In this document: positions 9,260 through 18,348 of the stretch, piece after piece
Position numbering within the stretch: position 1 is the stretch's first letter
Layout of the letters: each line of letters begins with the position of its first letter
Assembly (NCBI GenBank): GCA_028697255.1
Contig: JAQVFM010000016.1
Coordinates: forward strand, 1 to 34,686
Source: Oscillospiraceae bacterium
Lineage (GTDB): Bacteria > Bacillota > Clostridia > Oscillospirales > Acutalibacteraceae
DNA length: 34,686 nucleotides
Reading direction: 5' to 3'
Notes under the pieces: generated by a model
What the model saw: only the letters and a program-made list of their open reading frames with translations
What the model was told of the DNA's origin: nothing
The model's database searches: none
Made by a program: the position numbers and the translations under genes

Positions 9260-9356
9260 TTTTCGAGGATTTTTTGTGCTGTGCAAGGCCGACGATGCAG
9301 GCGGGCTAACGCCCGGCAAGGAGAAAACGCAAGTCCGGCGCAAAAAAGACCGAAAA
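9260..9356 (+). ncRNA. Structured leader or small RNA element before secA
   Basis: In the 303-base gap between spoIIE and secA the two ends fold together. TTTTCG (9260-9265) pairs with CGAAAA (9351-9356), TTTTTT (9270-9275) with AAAAAA (9342-9347), and GTGCTG (9276-9281) with CGGCGC (9336-9341) using two G-T pairs. Within the enclosed part is a hairpin CGGGC-TAAC-GCCCG (9302-9315) next to purine-rich single strands. A secA promoter lies downstream of it, so the element is either a separate small RNA or part of a longer transcript. The pairing is plainly visible; its class and function are unknown to me. The strand is assumed from the neighbours. Confidence 0.5.
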
Positions 9357-9390
9357 GATATTAAGATTTTAGTCGGATATTAGTATTTGG

Positions 9391-9419
9391 TTGTAACCCG
9401 CCTGTAATTGTGATATATT
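9391..9419 (+). promoter_or_regulatory. Candidate sigma-A promoter of secA
   Basis: TTGTAA (9391-9396), a 17-base spacer and TATATT (9414-9419) give a good sigma-A match about 58 bases before the secA ATG. It lies after the folded element. Confidence 0.6.
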
Positions 9420-9476
9420 TATAAGGATTTATTAAGAGTTTGAAGCCGTTTTTAATAATATAATGAGGTGTTTTTA

Positions 9477-12215
9477 ATGGGTCTTATAAAACTTTTGTTT
9501 GGCGATTACAGTCAAAGGGAAATTAAACGAATTCAACCGATATGCAACAAAGTTATAGAGTTGTCAGCTAAATACAGTCAAATGAGCGAACAGGAGCTAA
9601 AAAGCCAGACCGCCATACTTAAAGAGCGCCTTGATGCCGGTGAAACACTTGACGATATTCTTCCCGACGCATACGCAGTATGCCGGGAAGCAACCGACCG
9701 TGTACTGGGAACGCCCCACTTTCCTGTGCAAATTCTCGGCGGTATAATCATGCATCAGGGTCGTATTGCCGAAATGAAAACAGGAGAAGGCAAAACCCAG
9801 ACGGTTGTCCTGCCGGCTTATCTAAATGCGTTGTCGGGCAAGGGCGTACATGTTGTCACGGTCAACGATTACCTTGCACGTCGTGATAGTGAATGGATGG
9901 GCAAGGTATACCGTTATCTGGGACTATCGGTCGGTCTTATAGTGCATGATATGGACTCAAATGCCAGGAAAGCTGCCTATAATGCCGATATCACATATGG
10001 TACCAATAATGAGTTTGGGTTCGATTATTTGCGCGATAATATGGTTATATACAAAGAGCACAAGGTTCAGCGTCCGCACAATTTCGGAATCGTTGACGAA
10101 GTGGACTCCATTTTGATAGATGAGGCGCGTACACCCTTGATTATTTCAGGACCGGGCGATAAATCCACCGAAATGTATACGCGCGCCGATCGCTTTGCAA
10201 AAACCTTAAAGCTTGTTAAAGTGCGCGAACAGGATTCTAAAGAGGAGCAAGACAATGTTGACGCTGATTTCATTGTTGATGAAAAAGCGAGAACCGCGAC
10301 TTTGACACGGTCGGGTGTTGTTAAGGCCGAGCAATATTTTAAAGTTGACAACCTCATGGATCCCGACAATGTGTCACTTCTGCACCACATTAACCAGGCT
10401 ATAAAAGCGCGCGGCGTCATGCAGCGCGACGTTGATTACGTCGTAAAGGACGGAGAGGTCGTAATTGTTGATGAGTTCACCGGTCGTCTTATGTTTGGTC
10501 GACGTTATAATGAGGGGCTGCATCAGGCGATCGAAGCAAAAGAGGGAGTCAAGGTCGAGCGTGAAAGCAAAACACTTGCCACAATTACTTTCCAAAACTA
10601 TTTTCGCCTTTATAAAAAGCTGTCAGGCATGACAGGTACCGCAATGACCGAATCGCGCGAATTTGAACAGATTTATAAGCTGGATGTTGTTGAAATTCCA
10701 ACTAACAAACCAATGATACGTATTGACCAACCCGATTGTATTTATAAAACCGAACAGGGCAAATTTCGCGCAGTAATTGAGCAAATCGAAAAATGCCACC
10801 AAAAAGGGCAACCGGTGCTGGTAGGCACTATTTCTATTGAAAAATCAGAGCTTTTGTCAAAGCTTTTAAAAAACAGGGGTATAAAGCACGAGGTGCTTAA
10901 TGCAAAATTCCATGATAAAGAGGCGGAAATCGTCGCCCAGGCAGGTAAGCGCGGCGCAGTAACCATAGCCACAAACATGGCAGGACGCGGTACCGATATT
11001 AAGCTTGGAGGCAATGCGGAGTATCTTGCTAAATCGGAAATGAGGCGCATGGGATTTTCGGAAGAACTGATTACGAGCTCCACGGATTTCAGTGAAACGG
11101 ATGATGAAGAGATTTTATCCGCTCGCGCCACTTTTAAAGAGCTTGAAAAAAAATATGAAAAAGAAATTAAAGCCGAGCACGATGCCGTCTGTGAGGCGGG
11201 AGGTCTATTTATACTTGGTACAGAAAGGCATGAATCGCGGCGTATAGATAATCAGCTTCGCGGGCGTTCCGGCCGCCAGGGGGACCCGGGCGAATCCCGT
11301 TTTTTCTTGTCGCTTGAAGACGACCTCATGCGCCTGTTTGGCGGCGAGAGAATAAATTCGCTTATGGATACCCTGGGCATTGATGAAGACACGCCGATTG
11401 AAAACCGACTTCTTACTAATTCGATTGAAAGTGCACAGCGCAAGGTTGAAGAACGCAACTTTGCAATACGCCGTGACGTATTACAATTTGATGATGTTAT
11501 GAATCGCCAGCGCGAGTTGATATACAGCCAGCGTGACATGGTGTTAAACGGCGAGAATGTGCGTGATTATATCATCGGCATGATAAAAGAATCAATCGAA
11601 TCCAACTGCAAGACATTTTTGTCGGATGTTGATTCGCAAGAGACCTGGAACATTGACGGGTTGCGGGAATTTTATGCAGGCTGGCTTATCAATGGCGATG
11701 ATCTTAATTTTGACGGACAACAGCTCGCAAGCATTGAGCGCGAAGACATAATTTCGATGCTTACCGACCGTGCAATGGAAATATACAACGCCAAGGAAAA
11801 ACAATACGGCGAGGAAATGATGCGGGAAATAGAAAGAGTTATCCTGCTTAAAACAGTTGACCGTTACTGGATGGATCATATTGATAACATGGATGAACTG
11901 CGTCGTGGTATCCATCTTCGCGCATATGGCCAAAAGGACCCTGTTGTAATGTACCGGCTCGAAGGCTTTGATATGTTTGATCAAATGATAGACTCTATTC
12001 GCGAGGATACCGCCAGACTGATGCTGACTGTGCAGATTAAGTCGGAGGAACAGCCCAAACGTGAACAGGTTGCGAAACCGACATTCACCTCGGCCGACGG
12101 CACCGATAAAAAGCGCCCGGTGCGCAAAACCGCTGCCCAAAAAGTAGGCAGAAACGACCCATGTCCCTGTGGCAGCGGGAAAAAGTATAAAAAATGCTGC
12201 GGATATAATGACTGA
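9477..12215 (+). CDS. secA: Preprotein translocase ATPase SecA
   Basis: The 912-residue motor drives unfolded preproteins through SecYEG at the membrane. Walker A is MKTGEGKT (near 98-105), Walker B and the following block read [20 protein letters not shown] (near 203-222), and the second helicase half has [14 protein letters not shown]. The C-terminus keeps the zinc-binding SEC-C tail [13 protein letters not shown] that contacts SecB or ribosomes. Length is typical. A GTG nine bases upstream could extend the frame, but the GAGG at 9465-9468 sits properly only before ATG 9477. In many Bacillota hpf lies just before secA; here it does not. ychF follows after 17 bases and is probably co-transcribed. 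Confidence 0.97.
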   Translation: MGLIKLLFGDYSQREIKRIQPICNKVIELSAKYSQMSEQELKSQTAILKERLDAGETLDDILPDAYAVCREATDRVLGTPHFPVQILGGIIMHQGRIAEMKTGEGKTQTVVLPAYLNALSGKGVHVVTVNDYLARRDSEWMGKVYRYLGLSVGLIVHDMDSNARKAAYNADITYGTNNEFGFDYLRDNMVIYKEHKVQRPHNFGIVDEVDSILIDEARTPLIISGPGDKSTEMYTRADRFAKTLKLVKVREQDSKEEQDNVDADFIVDEKARTATLTRSGVVKAEQYFKVDNLMDPDNVSLLHHINQAIKARGVMQRDVDYVVKDGEVVIVDEFTGRLMFGRRYNEGLHQAIEAKEGVKVERESKTLATITFQNYFRLYKKLSGMTGTAMTESREFEQIYKLDVVEIPTNKPMIRIDQPDCIYKTEQGKFRAVIEQIEKCHQKGQPVLVGTISIEKSELLSKLLKNRGIKHEVLNAKFHDKEAEIVAQAGKRGAVTIATNMAGRGTDIKLGGNAEYLAKSEMRRMGFSEELITSSTDFSETDDEEILSARATFKELEKKYEKEIKAEHDAVCEAGGLFILGTERHESRRIDNQLRGRSGRQGDPGESRFFLSLEDDLMRLFGGERINSLMDTLGIDEDTPIENRLLTNSIESAQRKVEERNFAIRRDVLQFDDVMNRQRELIYSQRDMVLNGENVRDYIIGMIKESIESNCKTFLSDVDSQETWNIDGLREFYAGWLINGDDLNFDGQQLASIEREDIISMLTDRAMEIYNAKEKQYGEEMMREIERVILLKTVDRYWMDHIDNMDELRRGIHLRAYGQKDPVVMYRLEGFDMFDQMIDSIREDTARLMLTVQIKSEEQPKREQVAKPTFTSADGTDKKRPVRKTAAQKVGRNDPCPCGSGKKYKKCCGYND

Positions 12216-12232
12216 GAAAGGACGACTAAAAC

Positions 12233-13327
12233 TTGAAGCTTGGCATAGTAGGCCTACCTAATGTTGGCAAATCCACACTTTTTAACGCAATTACAAATGC
12301 AGGTGCACAAACCGCAAATTATCCATTTTGCACAATAGACCCAAACGTTGGCGTTGTCGCTGTTCCCGACGAGCGGCTTGACAAGCTCACTGAAATGTAC
12401 AACCCTGTAAAAACCACACATGCCGTTATTGAATTTGTCGACATTGCAGGACTTGTAAAGGGCGCAAGCAAAGGAGAAGGGCTGGGCAATAAATTTCTTT
12501 CGAATATCCGTGAAGTGGATGCAATTGTCCATGTTGTGAGATGCTTTGAGGATAGTGACATAATACATGTTGAAGGTGACGTTAACCCGCTTAGGGATAT
12601 TGAAACCATTAACATTGAGCTTATATTTTCGGATATGGAAATGCTCGAGCGCCGCATTGATAAAACTGCTAAAATGCTTAAGGGCGACAAATCACTTCAA
12701 ACAGAGTATAATTTATTGAAAAAAATATATGCTGCATTGGAGCAGGGAAAGCCCGCTCGGGCAATTGAATACACCGATGATGAGGAGAAAATTCTCGGCA
12801 CCGTGGATTTGCTTACAAAAAAGCCGGTGATATATGCAGCAAATTTAAGCGAGGCTGATTTTACCGCAAAGCTTGAAAATAATATACATTACAAAAGCTT
12901 AAGTGAGCTTGCCGCCGCCGAAAAAGCGCAAATACTTCCGATATGCGCCCGCCTGGAGGCTGAGCTCACCGAGATACCCGAGCAGGAGAAGCAGTTGTTT
13001 TTATCCGACCTCGGGCTTGAAAGCAGCGGTCTCGACCGGCTTATTAAATCAAGTTATCAGTTGCTTGGACTAATTTCCTATCTGACCGCCGGCAAGCCAG
13101 AAGTGCGCGCATGGACAATATCGGAAGGCACCAAAGCACCGCAGGCCGCGGGCAAAATACATTCCGATTTTGAAAGAGGCTTTATACGCGCGGAAGTGAT
13201 TGCGTATGACGACCTGATTACCGCAGGTTCGATGCCCGCTGCTAAGGAAAAGGGGCTTGTCCGCTCGGAGGGCAAGGATTATGTCATAAAGGACGGAGAC
13301 GTTGTGCTGTTTAGATTTAATGTGTGA
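12233..13327 (+). CDS. ychF: Redox-regulated ATPase/GTPase YchF
   Basis: The 364-residue Obg-like P-loop protein begins (TTG)KLGIVGLPNVGKSTLFNA, placing the nucleotide-binding G1 loop at residues 7-15. G2/G3 equivalents follow (NYPFCTIDPN and DIAGLVKGASKGEGLGN). The C-terminal TGS domain (LISYLTAGKPEVRAW to KDGDVVLFRF) completes the standard YchF architecture at standard length. YchF binds ribosomes, prefers ATP in many species, and influences stress responses. The start is TTG, chosen because family members begin MKLGIVGLPNVGKS and AAAGGA lies upstream. It follows secA closely and precedes spoIIID. Confidence 0.95.
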   Translation: MKLGIVGLPNVGKSTLFNAITNAGAQTANYPFCTIDPNVGVVAVPDERLDKLTEMYNPVKTTHAVIEFVDIAGLVKGASKGEGLGNKFLSNIREVDAIVHVVRCFEDSDIIHVEGDVNPLRDIETINIELIFSDMEMLERRIDKTAKMLKGDKSLQTEYNLLKKIYAALEQGKPARAIEYTDDEEKILGTVDLLTKKPVIYAANLSEADFTAKLENNIHYKSLSELAAAEKAQILPICARLEAELTEIPEQEKQLFLSDLGLESSGLDRLIKSSYQLLGLISYLTAGKPEVRAWTISEGTKAPQAAGKIHSDFERGFIRAEVIAYDDLITAGSMPAAKEKGLVRSEGKDYVIKDGDVVLFRFNV

Positions 13328-13375
13328 TTAATGCAGAACAACACTGCTTGGCAGGCGACTGCATAAAGAAAAACC

Positions 13376-13404
13376 GAATATATTGCTCTCTTCACGCATA
13401 GTTA
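13376..13404 (+). promoter_or_regulatory. Possible sigma-E promoter of spoIIID
   Basis: GAATATA (13376-13382), 14 bases, then CATAGTTA (13397-13404) resembles the sigma-E pattern KMATATT-N14-CATACANT. The -35 is good and the -10 only partial. It lies 28 bases before the GTG start. spoIIID belongs to the sigma-E regulon in Bacillus subtilis, which favours the idea. Confidence 0.3.
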
Positions 13405-13432
13405 TTAGCGAAGAACTTCAAGAGGTGATAAC

Positions 13433-13693
13433 GTGAAGGGAGCAGTTGAGGAACGCGCTATTGAGCTTGGCGAATACATTATCGAGAACAACGCGACGGT
13501 TCGTGCTGCCGCGGGGAAGTTTCATATATCTAAGTCCACAGTACATAAGGATGTAAGTGACAGATTGCGGACGGTCAATCCGCAGTTATACGTGCGGGTT
13601 CGCAGCGTTTTGGAACATAATAAGGCGCAGCGGCATATCCGCGGCGGTATTGCCACTCGCAACAAGTATCTCCGAAAGGAAAAAAATAAATAA
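13433..13693 (+). CDS. spoIIID: Sporulation transcription factor SpoIIID
   Basis: The 86-residue DNA-binding protein has a helix-turn-helix (TVRAAAGKFHISKSTVHKDV, about 23-42) followed by LRTVNPQLYVRVRSVLEHNKA and a basic C-terminus, all diagnostic of SpoIIID. In sporulating mother cells it activates and represses part of the sigma-E regulon and helps switch to sigma-K. The start is GTG with GAGGTGAT upstream. Length is normal. The gene ends just before a strong bidirectional terminator shared with the converging permease gene. Confidence 0.95.
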   Translation: MKGAVEERAIELGEYIIENNATVRAAAGKFHISKSTVHKDVSDRLRTVNPQLYVRVRSVLEHNKAQRHIRGGIATRNKYLRKEKNK

Positions 13694-13700
13694 TTTATTA

Positions 13701-13742
13701 AAAAAGTGTCCGCACGGCCGGCAGGCTGTACGGACACTTTTT
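13701..13742. terminator. Bidirectional terminator between spoIIID and ABC permease
   Basis: A 12-bp perfect stem (AAAAAGTGTCCG at 13701-13712, CGGACACTTTTT at 13731-13742) has A/T runs on both sides, so it works for transcripts arriving from either gene. Confidence 0.9.
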
Positions 13743-13763
13743 GTTTTAGAAACAATGCTTAAA

Positions 13764-15911
13764 CTAAGGTTGTACTTTGCTCGTAATAGTAGGTCCGGTT
13801 GAAGTATAAGCGGTATGCGCCACAGTGGTGGTCGAATAATAAACGGTTTGGGGTTCGTAATATTTGTGCCCCTTTGGTAAATTTGCAGGTAATGCGGAGG
13901 AATCGCTGTTGAAATAAAAATACCTGCCTGTATTTTTTTCACGCACTGCCCAAAATGGTTTATTTATATCTACCGGCAAACCACGTTTTCGTTCAAACAA
14001 ATCGGCAAGATCATTGAGAAAATCCTGCTCAGGTTGTGGTCTAAATCCCGGGCTCACAAAAATAAATACAGCCTTGGAAGTACCAAACTCGTCGACAAAG
14101 CCAAATCCGTTGATTTCAAAGCCGTATTCGCTTTGTGAATTGCGCATGTCCGTAATAACACTGTCCTCGATAATATGGTTTGAAAACTTCATGTATTGGC
14201 TTGATGTGTTAGGCAACAAAGAGGATAACGGGATATTTCTTATATAGCCGTCTTTTTTGTCAATGAGTGTCAATTCATCTGGCAGATAAATATAGTCACT
14301 TTGGTGTAGTCGGTCGCCGGAAAAACTGTTATTGTTGATATAGTCAAACCATGTTTTAAAATCCAATGTCTCAACCTCGGCTTTAAACGTTGTATAAAGG
14401 CTTTTTAAATCTGCGTCCGAAAGCTGTAACCGCGTATTTCTTGAAATCGAAATGTTTACTTCGTCAAACTCAGGCAAGATTTTATAAAACTTTAAAAAAT
14501 CATCATTTTTCAATAACTGATTGAACAGACCGCTAAATTCTTCATAGGATAACGATAGCCTGCGTGTCATTGATCTCCCGTCAAGCTCAATATTAACTAT
14601 GAACAACGCATCTTTTGTAATGTTTTTATTGCCGTACCTTAGTTTTTTTGCGGCATCCTGCAGAGCTGTTGAAATAATTCTGTTTATTTCGCGGTCTTTA
14701 AATTCAATTTTCTCAATGCCATCGTTGAAAAACTTATTGTATGAAACCGCGTTTAAATTCAAAAATCTGACCGAAGCAATGTCCTCGGCATCGGGCGTGT
14801 CCCGCAGTGTCAGCTCTCTGATAGTCAAAGCTCCGCCGATAAACAAAACATTTAACAAAACAAGTATGCCGAGTGCAGGGACGGCACGCAAAAGATTGCG
14901 TGCCCTGCGCGTTGTAATAAGTTCATATACAAAATAACCAATAAGAGCAATTATATATAAAACAACAAAGCCGAATATTGTTTCGGCGCCGGGAAACTCG
15001 GTACTGTAACTCACGGTATTGAGAATTGCAGTGCATGGAATTAAACAAATAAGCATGGTGAAAATCAGTCGAAAGGCTGTCTGTAATATCCGGTTGGGCG
15101 CCGATTTGTCGGCAGTCTCGCTTTTGCGCCGGCAAAATATTATAAGAGCTGCCGCAATATATAGTACCCCTATAATAAAAGCATATATGGTCTGAAAAGG
15201 GCTAACATTGGCTTGGGTCGAGAACAAATTTTCAAAAAGAAAAAAAATCGGATTGTTCCTTTCTTGCAACCAAAAGGGTATCGCATCGCTCGGCAAAATA
15301 GGCAAAAGGCTGCAAAGCGATGTGATAAACACCATGATAAACAAACGCGGGGCAAGCGCAATCAACCCTGCGACAGCAAAATTAGAAAACAAAGTGCCGG
15401 TTAAGCTCATTGCAAGTGCCGTAAGTCCCGCAGTAAATAACCCTGAACCTAAGGCGTAAAACAATGCCCATACAGACGAAAACTCGAAAGTCACGGTTTG
15501 CGGCATAAAAAACACAAAGCCTATTATCGTTGTTGTTGTGGACAACAATATGCCGACAGCAATCCATGACATTACCGCCGCAAACAAGCTTAAAAACAAT
15601 GAGGTGCGTCTATCGGGCAGAGCATGAAACACATCGCTTGCATTGCGCTTGTTTAAAAAGTTGAAGATTATCAAAGACATAATCGGAGAAAATATGGTTA
15701 CAATAAAAAGATATACAGGATTGGCTTTTAATAACGTATAAGTAATTTCACGACTAACATTAAGATCGGCTAATCTTATACTGCCCAAATATGCGGATAT
15801 GCAAGTAAGTAACGCGCTAATTTCTATGATAATAAGATAAGTCACTCCCACAACACGAAGCTGGAGCAGCGCATCAATATATAATGACGGATTAAACCAT
15901 TTTCTTTTCAT
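13764..15911 (-). CDS. Large ABC-2-like permease of a GntR/YtrA-linked transporter
   Basis: The 715-residue protein has a hydrophobic N-terminal half with about eight membrane segments (roughly 20-365, beginning near VVGVTYLIIIEISALLTCIS). The C-terminal half (about 375-715) is hydrophilic and lacks membrane segments, so it is probably a folded domain on one side of the membrane. The NASDVFHALPDRRTSLFLS stretch is typical of permeases paired with YtrA-type regulators. The start overlaps the ATPase stop as ATGA and GGGGAGGAT lies just upstream. With the ATPase it should form one transporter; by analogy with the Bacillus ytr operon it may respond to cell-wall antibiotics. The substrate is unknown and the C-terminal domain unassigned. 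Confidence 0.75.
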   Translation of the reverse strand: MKRKWFNPSLYIDALLQLRVVGVTYLIIIEISALLTCISAYLGSIRLADLNVSREITYTLLKANPVYLFIVTIFSPIMSLIIFNFLNKRNASDVFHALPDRRTSLFLSLFAAVMSWIAVGILLSTTTTIIGFVFFMPQTVTFEFSSVWALFYALGSGLFTAGLTALAMSLTGTLFSNFAVAGLIALAPRLFIMVFITSLCSLLPILPSDAIPFWLQERNNPIFFLFENLFSTQANVSPFQTIYAFIIGVLYIAAALIIFCRRKSETADKSAPNRILQTAFRLIFTMLICLIPCTAILNTVSYSTEFPGAETIFGFVVLYIIALIGYFVYELITTRRARNLLRAVPALGILVLLNVLFIGGALTIRELTLRDTPDAEDIASVRFLNLNAVSYNKFFNDGIEKIEFKDREINRIISTALQDAAKKLRYGNKNITKDALFIVNIELDGRSMTRRLSLSYEEFSGLFNQLLKNDDFLKFYKILPEFDEVNISISRNTRLQLSDADLKSLYTTFKAEVETLDFKTWFDYINNNSFSGDRLHQSDYIYLPDELTLIDKKDGYIRNIPLSSLLPNTSSQYMKFSNHIIEDSVITDMRNSQSEYGFEINGFGFVDEFGTSKAVFIFVSPGFRPQPEQDFLNDLADLFERKRGLPVDINKPFWAVREKNTGRYFYFNSDSSALPANLPKGHKYYEPQTVYYSTTTVAHTAYTSTGPTITSKVQP

Positions 15912-16828
15912 ACGGCGTTATCCTCCCCGCTTGTTAATTGGTCGGAAAAAGCATATCCCAATTCCGCCATCTCATAGGTAAACACTTCTTCAAGGGTTAA
16001 AGGAAGAATATCAATCAATATCGGTTTCATTAACTGCAGCCGGGTTTTGGTTTGTTCTTTGTCACCTCGTACAATCATATTAATAACCGATCCATTCTTT
16101 TTAAAGTTAAGAATATCAAAGTCCTCAAACTTTTCCGGGCCATATTCCATGTTAAATGCCACTTGTATTTTAAACAATGTTGTCTTAAGCCTTTCAACAT
16201 CGCTTTGCAACACAACGCCACCCCGATGCAGCAATGCAAGCTGATCGCACGTATCTTCAAGCTCGCGCAGTGAATGGGAAGTGATAACTGCCGTTGCACT
16301 ATATTCAGACACCTGCTCACAGATAAGACTGCGAACTGTTTTTCGCATTACAGGATCAAGACCGTCAAAGGTTTCGTCAAAAAGATAATAGTCTGCGCGG
16401 CGACACAGCGCTAAAATGGCTGCTGCTTGCCGTTTCATGCCTTTGGAAAAACTGTTAATCGGCTTTTTTGTACTAAGATTAAACTTATCGGCCAAATATT
16501 TAAAATAAGGCATGTCAAAGCTTTTGTATCCTGCTGCATAAAACCTTGCCATGCGTTCAAGATTTGCACCCGGCAAAAAAAATGTTTCATCGGCGATATA
16601 GGCAATGCGGCTTTTAATTTGGGGATTTTCAAACACCTGCTCCCCGTCTATTGTAATACTGCCACCGTCCGGCTGGTATACTCCCGAAATTAACCTTAAA
16701 AAAGTGGACTTGCCCGCACCATTTGAGCCTACCATCCCATATACACAGCTTTTGGGTATATCGCAGTTGATACCGTTTAATGCCGTAAAGCCATCAAAGC
16801 GCTTGGTTAAGCTTTCCGCCTTAATCAT
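15908..16828 (-). CDS. ABC transporter ATP-binding protein, GntR/YtrA-linked
   Basis: The 306-residue ATPase has Walker A GSNGAGKS (34-41), signature FSKGM (127-131) and Walker B YYLFDETFDGLDP (147-159). The divergent FSKGM signature is usual in this ABC-2/Ytr type. The tail after about 215 is a regulatory or coupling extension. I take the ATG at 16828, since it begins MIKAESLTKRF, has GGGAG upstream and overlaps the gntR stop by 8 bases; a frame reaching 16885 would lie inside gntR. It powers the downstream permease. The three genes form one tightly coupled operon. Confidence 0.92.
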   Translation of the reverse strand: MIKAESLTKRFDGFTALNGINCDIPKSCVYGMVGSNGAGKSTFLRLISGVYQPDGGSITIDGEQVFENPQIKSRIAYIADETFFLPGANLERMARFYAAGYKSFDMPYFKYLADKFNLSTKKPINSFSKGMKRQAAAILALCRRADYYLFDETFDGLDPVMRKTVRSLICEQVSEYSATAVITSHSLRELEDTCDQLALLHRGGVVLQSDVERLKTTLFKIQVAFNMEYGPEKFEDFDILNFKKNGSVINMIVRGDKEQTKTRLQLMKPILIDILPLTLEEVFTYEMAELGYAFSDQLTSGEDNAV

Positions 16829-17219
16829 TAGCCGCACTCCCTTCACTATTGTTATAATCAGCATACGCTTTTTTAACGGTTTCAATTACGGTTTGCTGTT
16901 CAATCCCTGCTATCGCAAATTCATATACCAGACGCTTTAAGGTTTCCAGTTCATTGCGCCGATTTTCACTTAATAATGCAACGGCATTTTCGGATACAAA
17001 ACACCCTCGCCCCGGCACCGAGCATATTATCCCTCTCCTGTCAAGCTCGGAATATGCTTTTTGTATTGTATTTGGATTAATTGATAACTGAACGGACAAC
17101 CCGCGAACCGTTGGCAATTGCTCGCCCGGTTTTACCGCGCCCGTCAAAATAAACCTTTCAAGTTGCTGTATAATCTGTTCATAAATAGGCTGTCTTGACA
17201 AACTGTCAATCGAAAACAC
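16821..17219 (-). CDS. GntR-family regulator, YtrA type
   Basis: The 132-residue protein begins (GTG)FSIDSLSRQPIYEQIIQQLE, the typical opening of YtrA-subfamily GntR regulators, followed by the winged helix (GEQLPTVRGLSVQLSINPNT) and NTIQKAYSELDRRGII. Only a short C-terminal dimerisation tail follows, as usual for this ABC-linked group. I prefer GTG 17219, with GGAG nine bases upstream. An in-frame ATG at 17261 would sit about four bases after the predicted transcription start and inside the operator. It probably represses its own operon, whose promoter overlaps a long palindrome. Confidence 0.9.
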   Translation of the reverse strand: MFSIDSLSRQPIYEQIIQQLERFILTGAVKPGEQLPTVRGLSVQLSINPNTIQKAYSELDRRGIICSVPGRGCFVSENAVALLSENRRNELETLKRLVYEFAIAGIEQQTVIETVKKAYADYNNSEGSAAND

Positions 17220-17237
17220 AACACCACTCTCCAGAAC

Positions 17238-17277
17238 TATACTTAGTGTACTATATGACATAGTTCACCTAAGTATA
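17238..17277. promoter_or_regulatory. 40-bp palindromic operator, probable YtrA-type site
   Basis: Outer arms TATACTTAG (17238-17246) and CTAAGTATA (17269-17277) are perfect inverse copies. Inside, GTGTACTAT and ATAGTTCAC continue the symmetry with one mismatch. AGTGTA, 13 bases, then TTCACC resembles the AGTGTA-N13-TACACT pattern I recall for Bacillus subtilis YtrA. The right end coincides with the -10 box of the gntR promoter. It could also affect the divergent gene at 17338. Confidence 0.75.
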
Positions 17278-17300
17278 TCATCATTAGCAATAACTGTCAA
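17272..17300 (-). promoter_or_regulatory. Sigma-A promoter of the gntR-ABC operon
   Basis: On the minus strand TTGACA (17295-17300) is followed by 17 bases and TATACT (17272-17277), a 6/6 and 5/6 match. The predicted start is near 17265, which supports the internal GTG as the translation start of gntR. Confidence 0.8.
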
Positions 17301-17337
17301 TGATGGTTTTAACAATCTAATGAAAGGGTTTTATTAG

Positions 17338-18222
17338 ATGCGATATTATCACGGTAATGGTCAAAACAAACGCTATTTTGAGGGATGGTATTTTAAACAC
17401 CAATCGGACAAAACCGTCGTCGCATTCATACCGGGACTGAGTATAGACAGCGATGGCAATAAATCGGCTTTTATCCAAGTGATAACACCTGAAATGTCGT
17501 GTAATTTTTTGTACCCGCCAAAACAATTCCATGCGAATCCGGACAAGCTAAAAATCTGCGTTGCGGATAATGTATTCTGTGAAGACGGAATAAGCGTTAA
17601 TCTAAATAACGAAACAATGTCTATATCTGGGAAACTGAAATACGGCAAATTTAATACCCTAAAGCGTGATGCAATGGGTCCGTTTAGATTTATTCCGTTT
17701 ATGCAGTGTAATCACGGAGTAATAAGTTTGCAGCACGAAATAAACGGAACTCTTAAAATTAACGGCAAAAATTTAGGCTTTGACAGCGGCTTAGGTTACA
17801 TTGAGACCGACTGGGGATCGTCATTTCCAAAAAACTATTTATGGGTGCAGTCGAGCCGTAGTGATAAAAAACCATTGAGCATAATGCTTTCAATTGCCGA
17901 TATACCCCTTTTGGGTACAAATTTTAAAGGGTGTATAGGGATAGTTTGGTTCGATAAAAAGGAATATCGTCTTAGCACATACAATGGTGTGAAAATACTG
18001 AAATGCTCAAAATACTCGGCAGCTATAAAACAGGGAAAATACAAGCTTTTGATAGATGCATCGCCTGACAATGCCAAAAAGCTGCTTGCACCATCAAATG
18101 GACTTATGTGCAGAGAAATACATGAGAACGCATGCTGCAAAGTCAGGTCACGATTTTTTATCAAAGATGAATTATTATTTGACTTTGTAAACGATAAAGC
18201 AGGATATGAATATGTTGAATAG
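17338..18222 (+). CDS. Tocopherol-cyclase-like protein
   Basis: The 294-residue protein has the family's N-terminal FEGWYFK (14-20) and the diagnostic GYIETDWGSSFP (153-164), matching the tocopherol cyclase-like superfamily (plant and cyanobacterial VTE1 homologues). No signal peptide or membrane segment is evident, so it is probably cytoplasmic. In plants the enzyme closes the chromanol ring of vitamin E; bacterial members in Bacillota lack that pathway and their substrate is unknown, perhaps a prenyl or lipid-like compound. GAAAGGG precedes the ATG. The gene is divergent from the gntR-ABC operon and shares its control region. The family call is good; I give no reaction. Confidence 0.8.
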   Translation: MRYYHGNGQNKRYFEGWYFKHQSDKTVVAFIPGLSIDSDGNKSAFIQVITPEMSCNFLYPPKQFHANPDKLKICVADNVFCEDGISVNLNNETMSISGKLKYGKFNTLKRDAMGPFRFIPFMQCNHGVISLQHEINGTLKINGKNLGFDSGLGYIETDWGSSFPKNYLWVQSSRSDKKPLSIMLSIADIPLLGTNFKGCIGIVWFDKKEYRLSTYNGVKILKCSKYSAAIKQGKYKLLIDASPDNAKKLLAPSNGLMCREIHENACCKVRSRFFIKDELLFDFVNDKAGYEYVE

Positions 18223-18230
18223 GCTGCGGA

Positions 18231-18251
18231 CGAACATAGTTCGCTCCCTAC
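18231..18251 (+). repeat. Small hairpin ending in CCCTAC, possible dispersed repeat
   Basis: CGAAC-ATA-GTTCG (18231-18243) followed by CTCCCTAC lies nine bases after the stop at 18222. A second hairpin plus CCCTAC lies at 33859-33884, also just after a plus-strand gene. The shared layout suggests a dispersed intergenic element, on thin evidence. Confidence 0.3.
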
Positions 18252-18311
18252 GGTTTTATAATGCTCACTGAATAATATCGCTTTGCGAACGATATTAGTA
18301 TAGCCAAACGA

Positions 18312-18342
18312 AACCGGCTGCCCGTAAAACGGACAGCCGGTT
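18312..18342. terminator. Bidirectional terminator-like hairpin
   Basis: AACCGGCTGCCC pairs with GGACAGCCGGTT with one mismatch around GTAAAAC. It lies between the converging tocopherol-cyclase-like gene and the DUF3298-like gene. The T-tract is broken (TTGTTGGGTT), so efficiency is uncertain. Confidence 0.65.
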
Positions 18343-18348
18343 GTTGGG

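Noticed and set aside
17220..17261. ATG 17261 as the start of gntR
   Set aside because: It falls inside the operator and only about four bases after the predicted transcription start, and adds 14 residues not typical of YtrA regulators.
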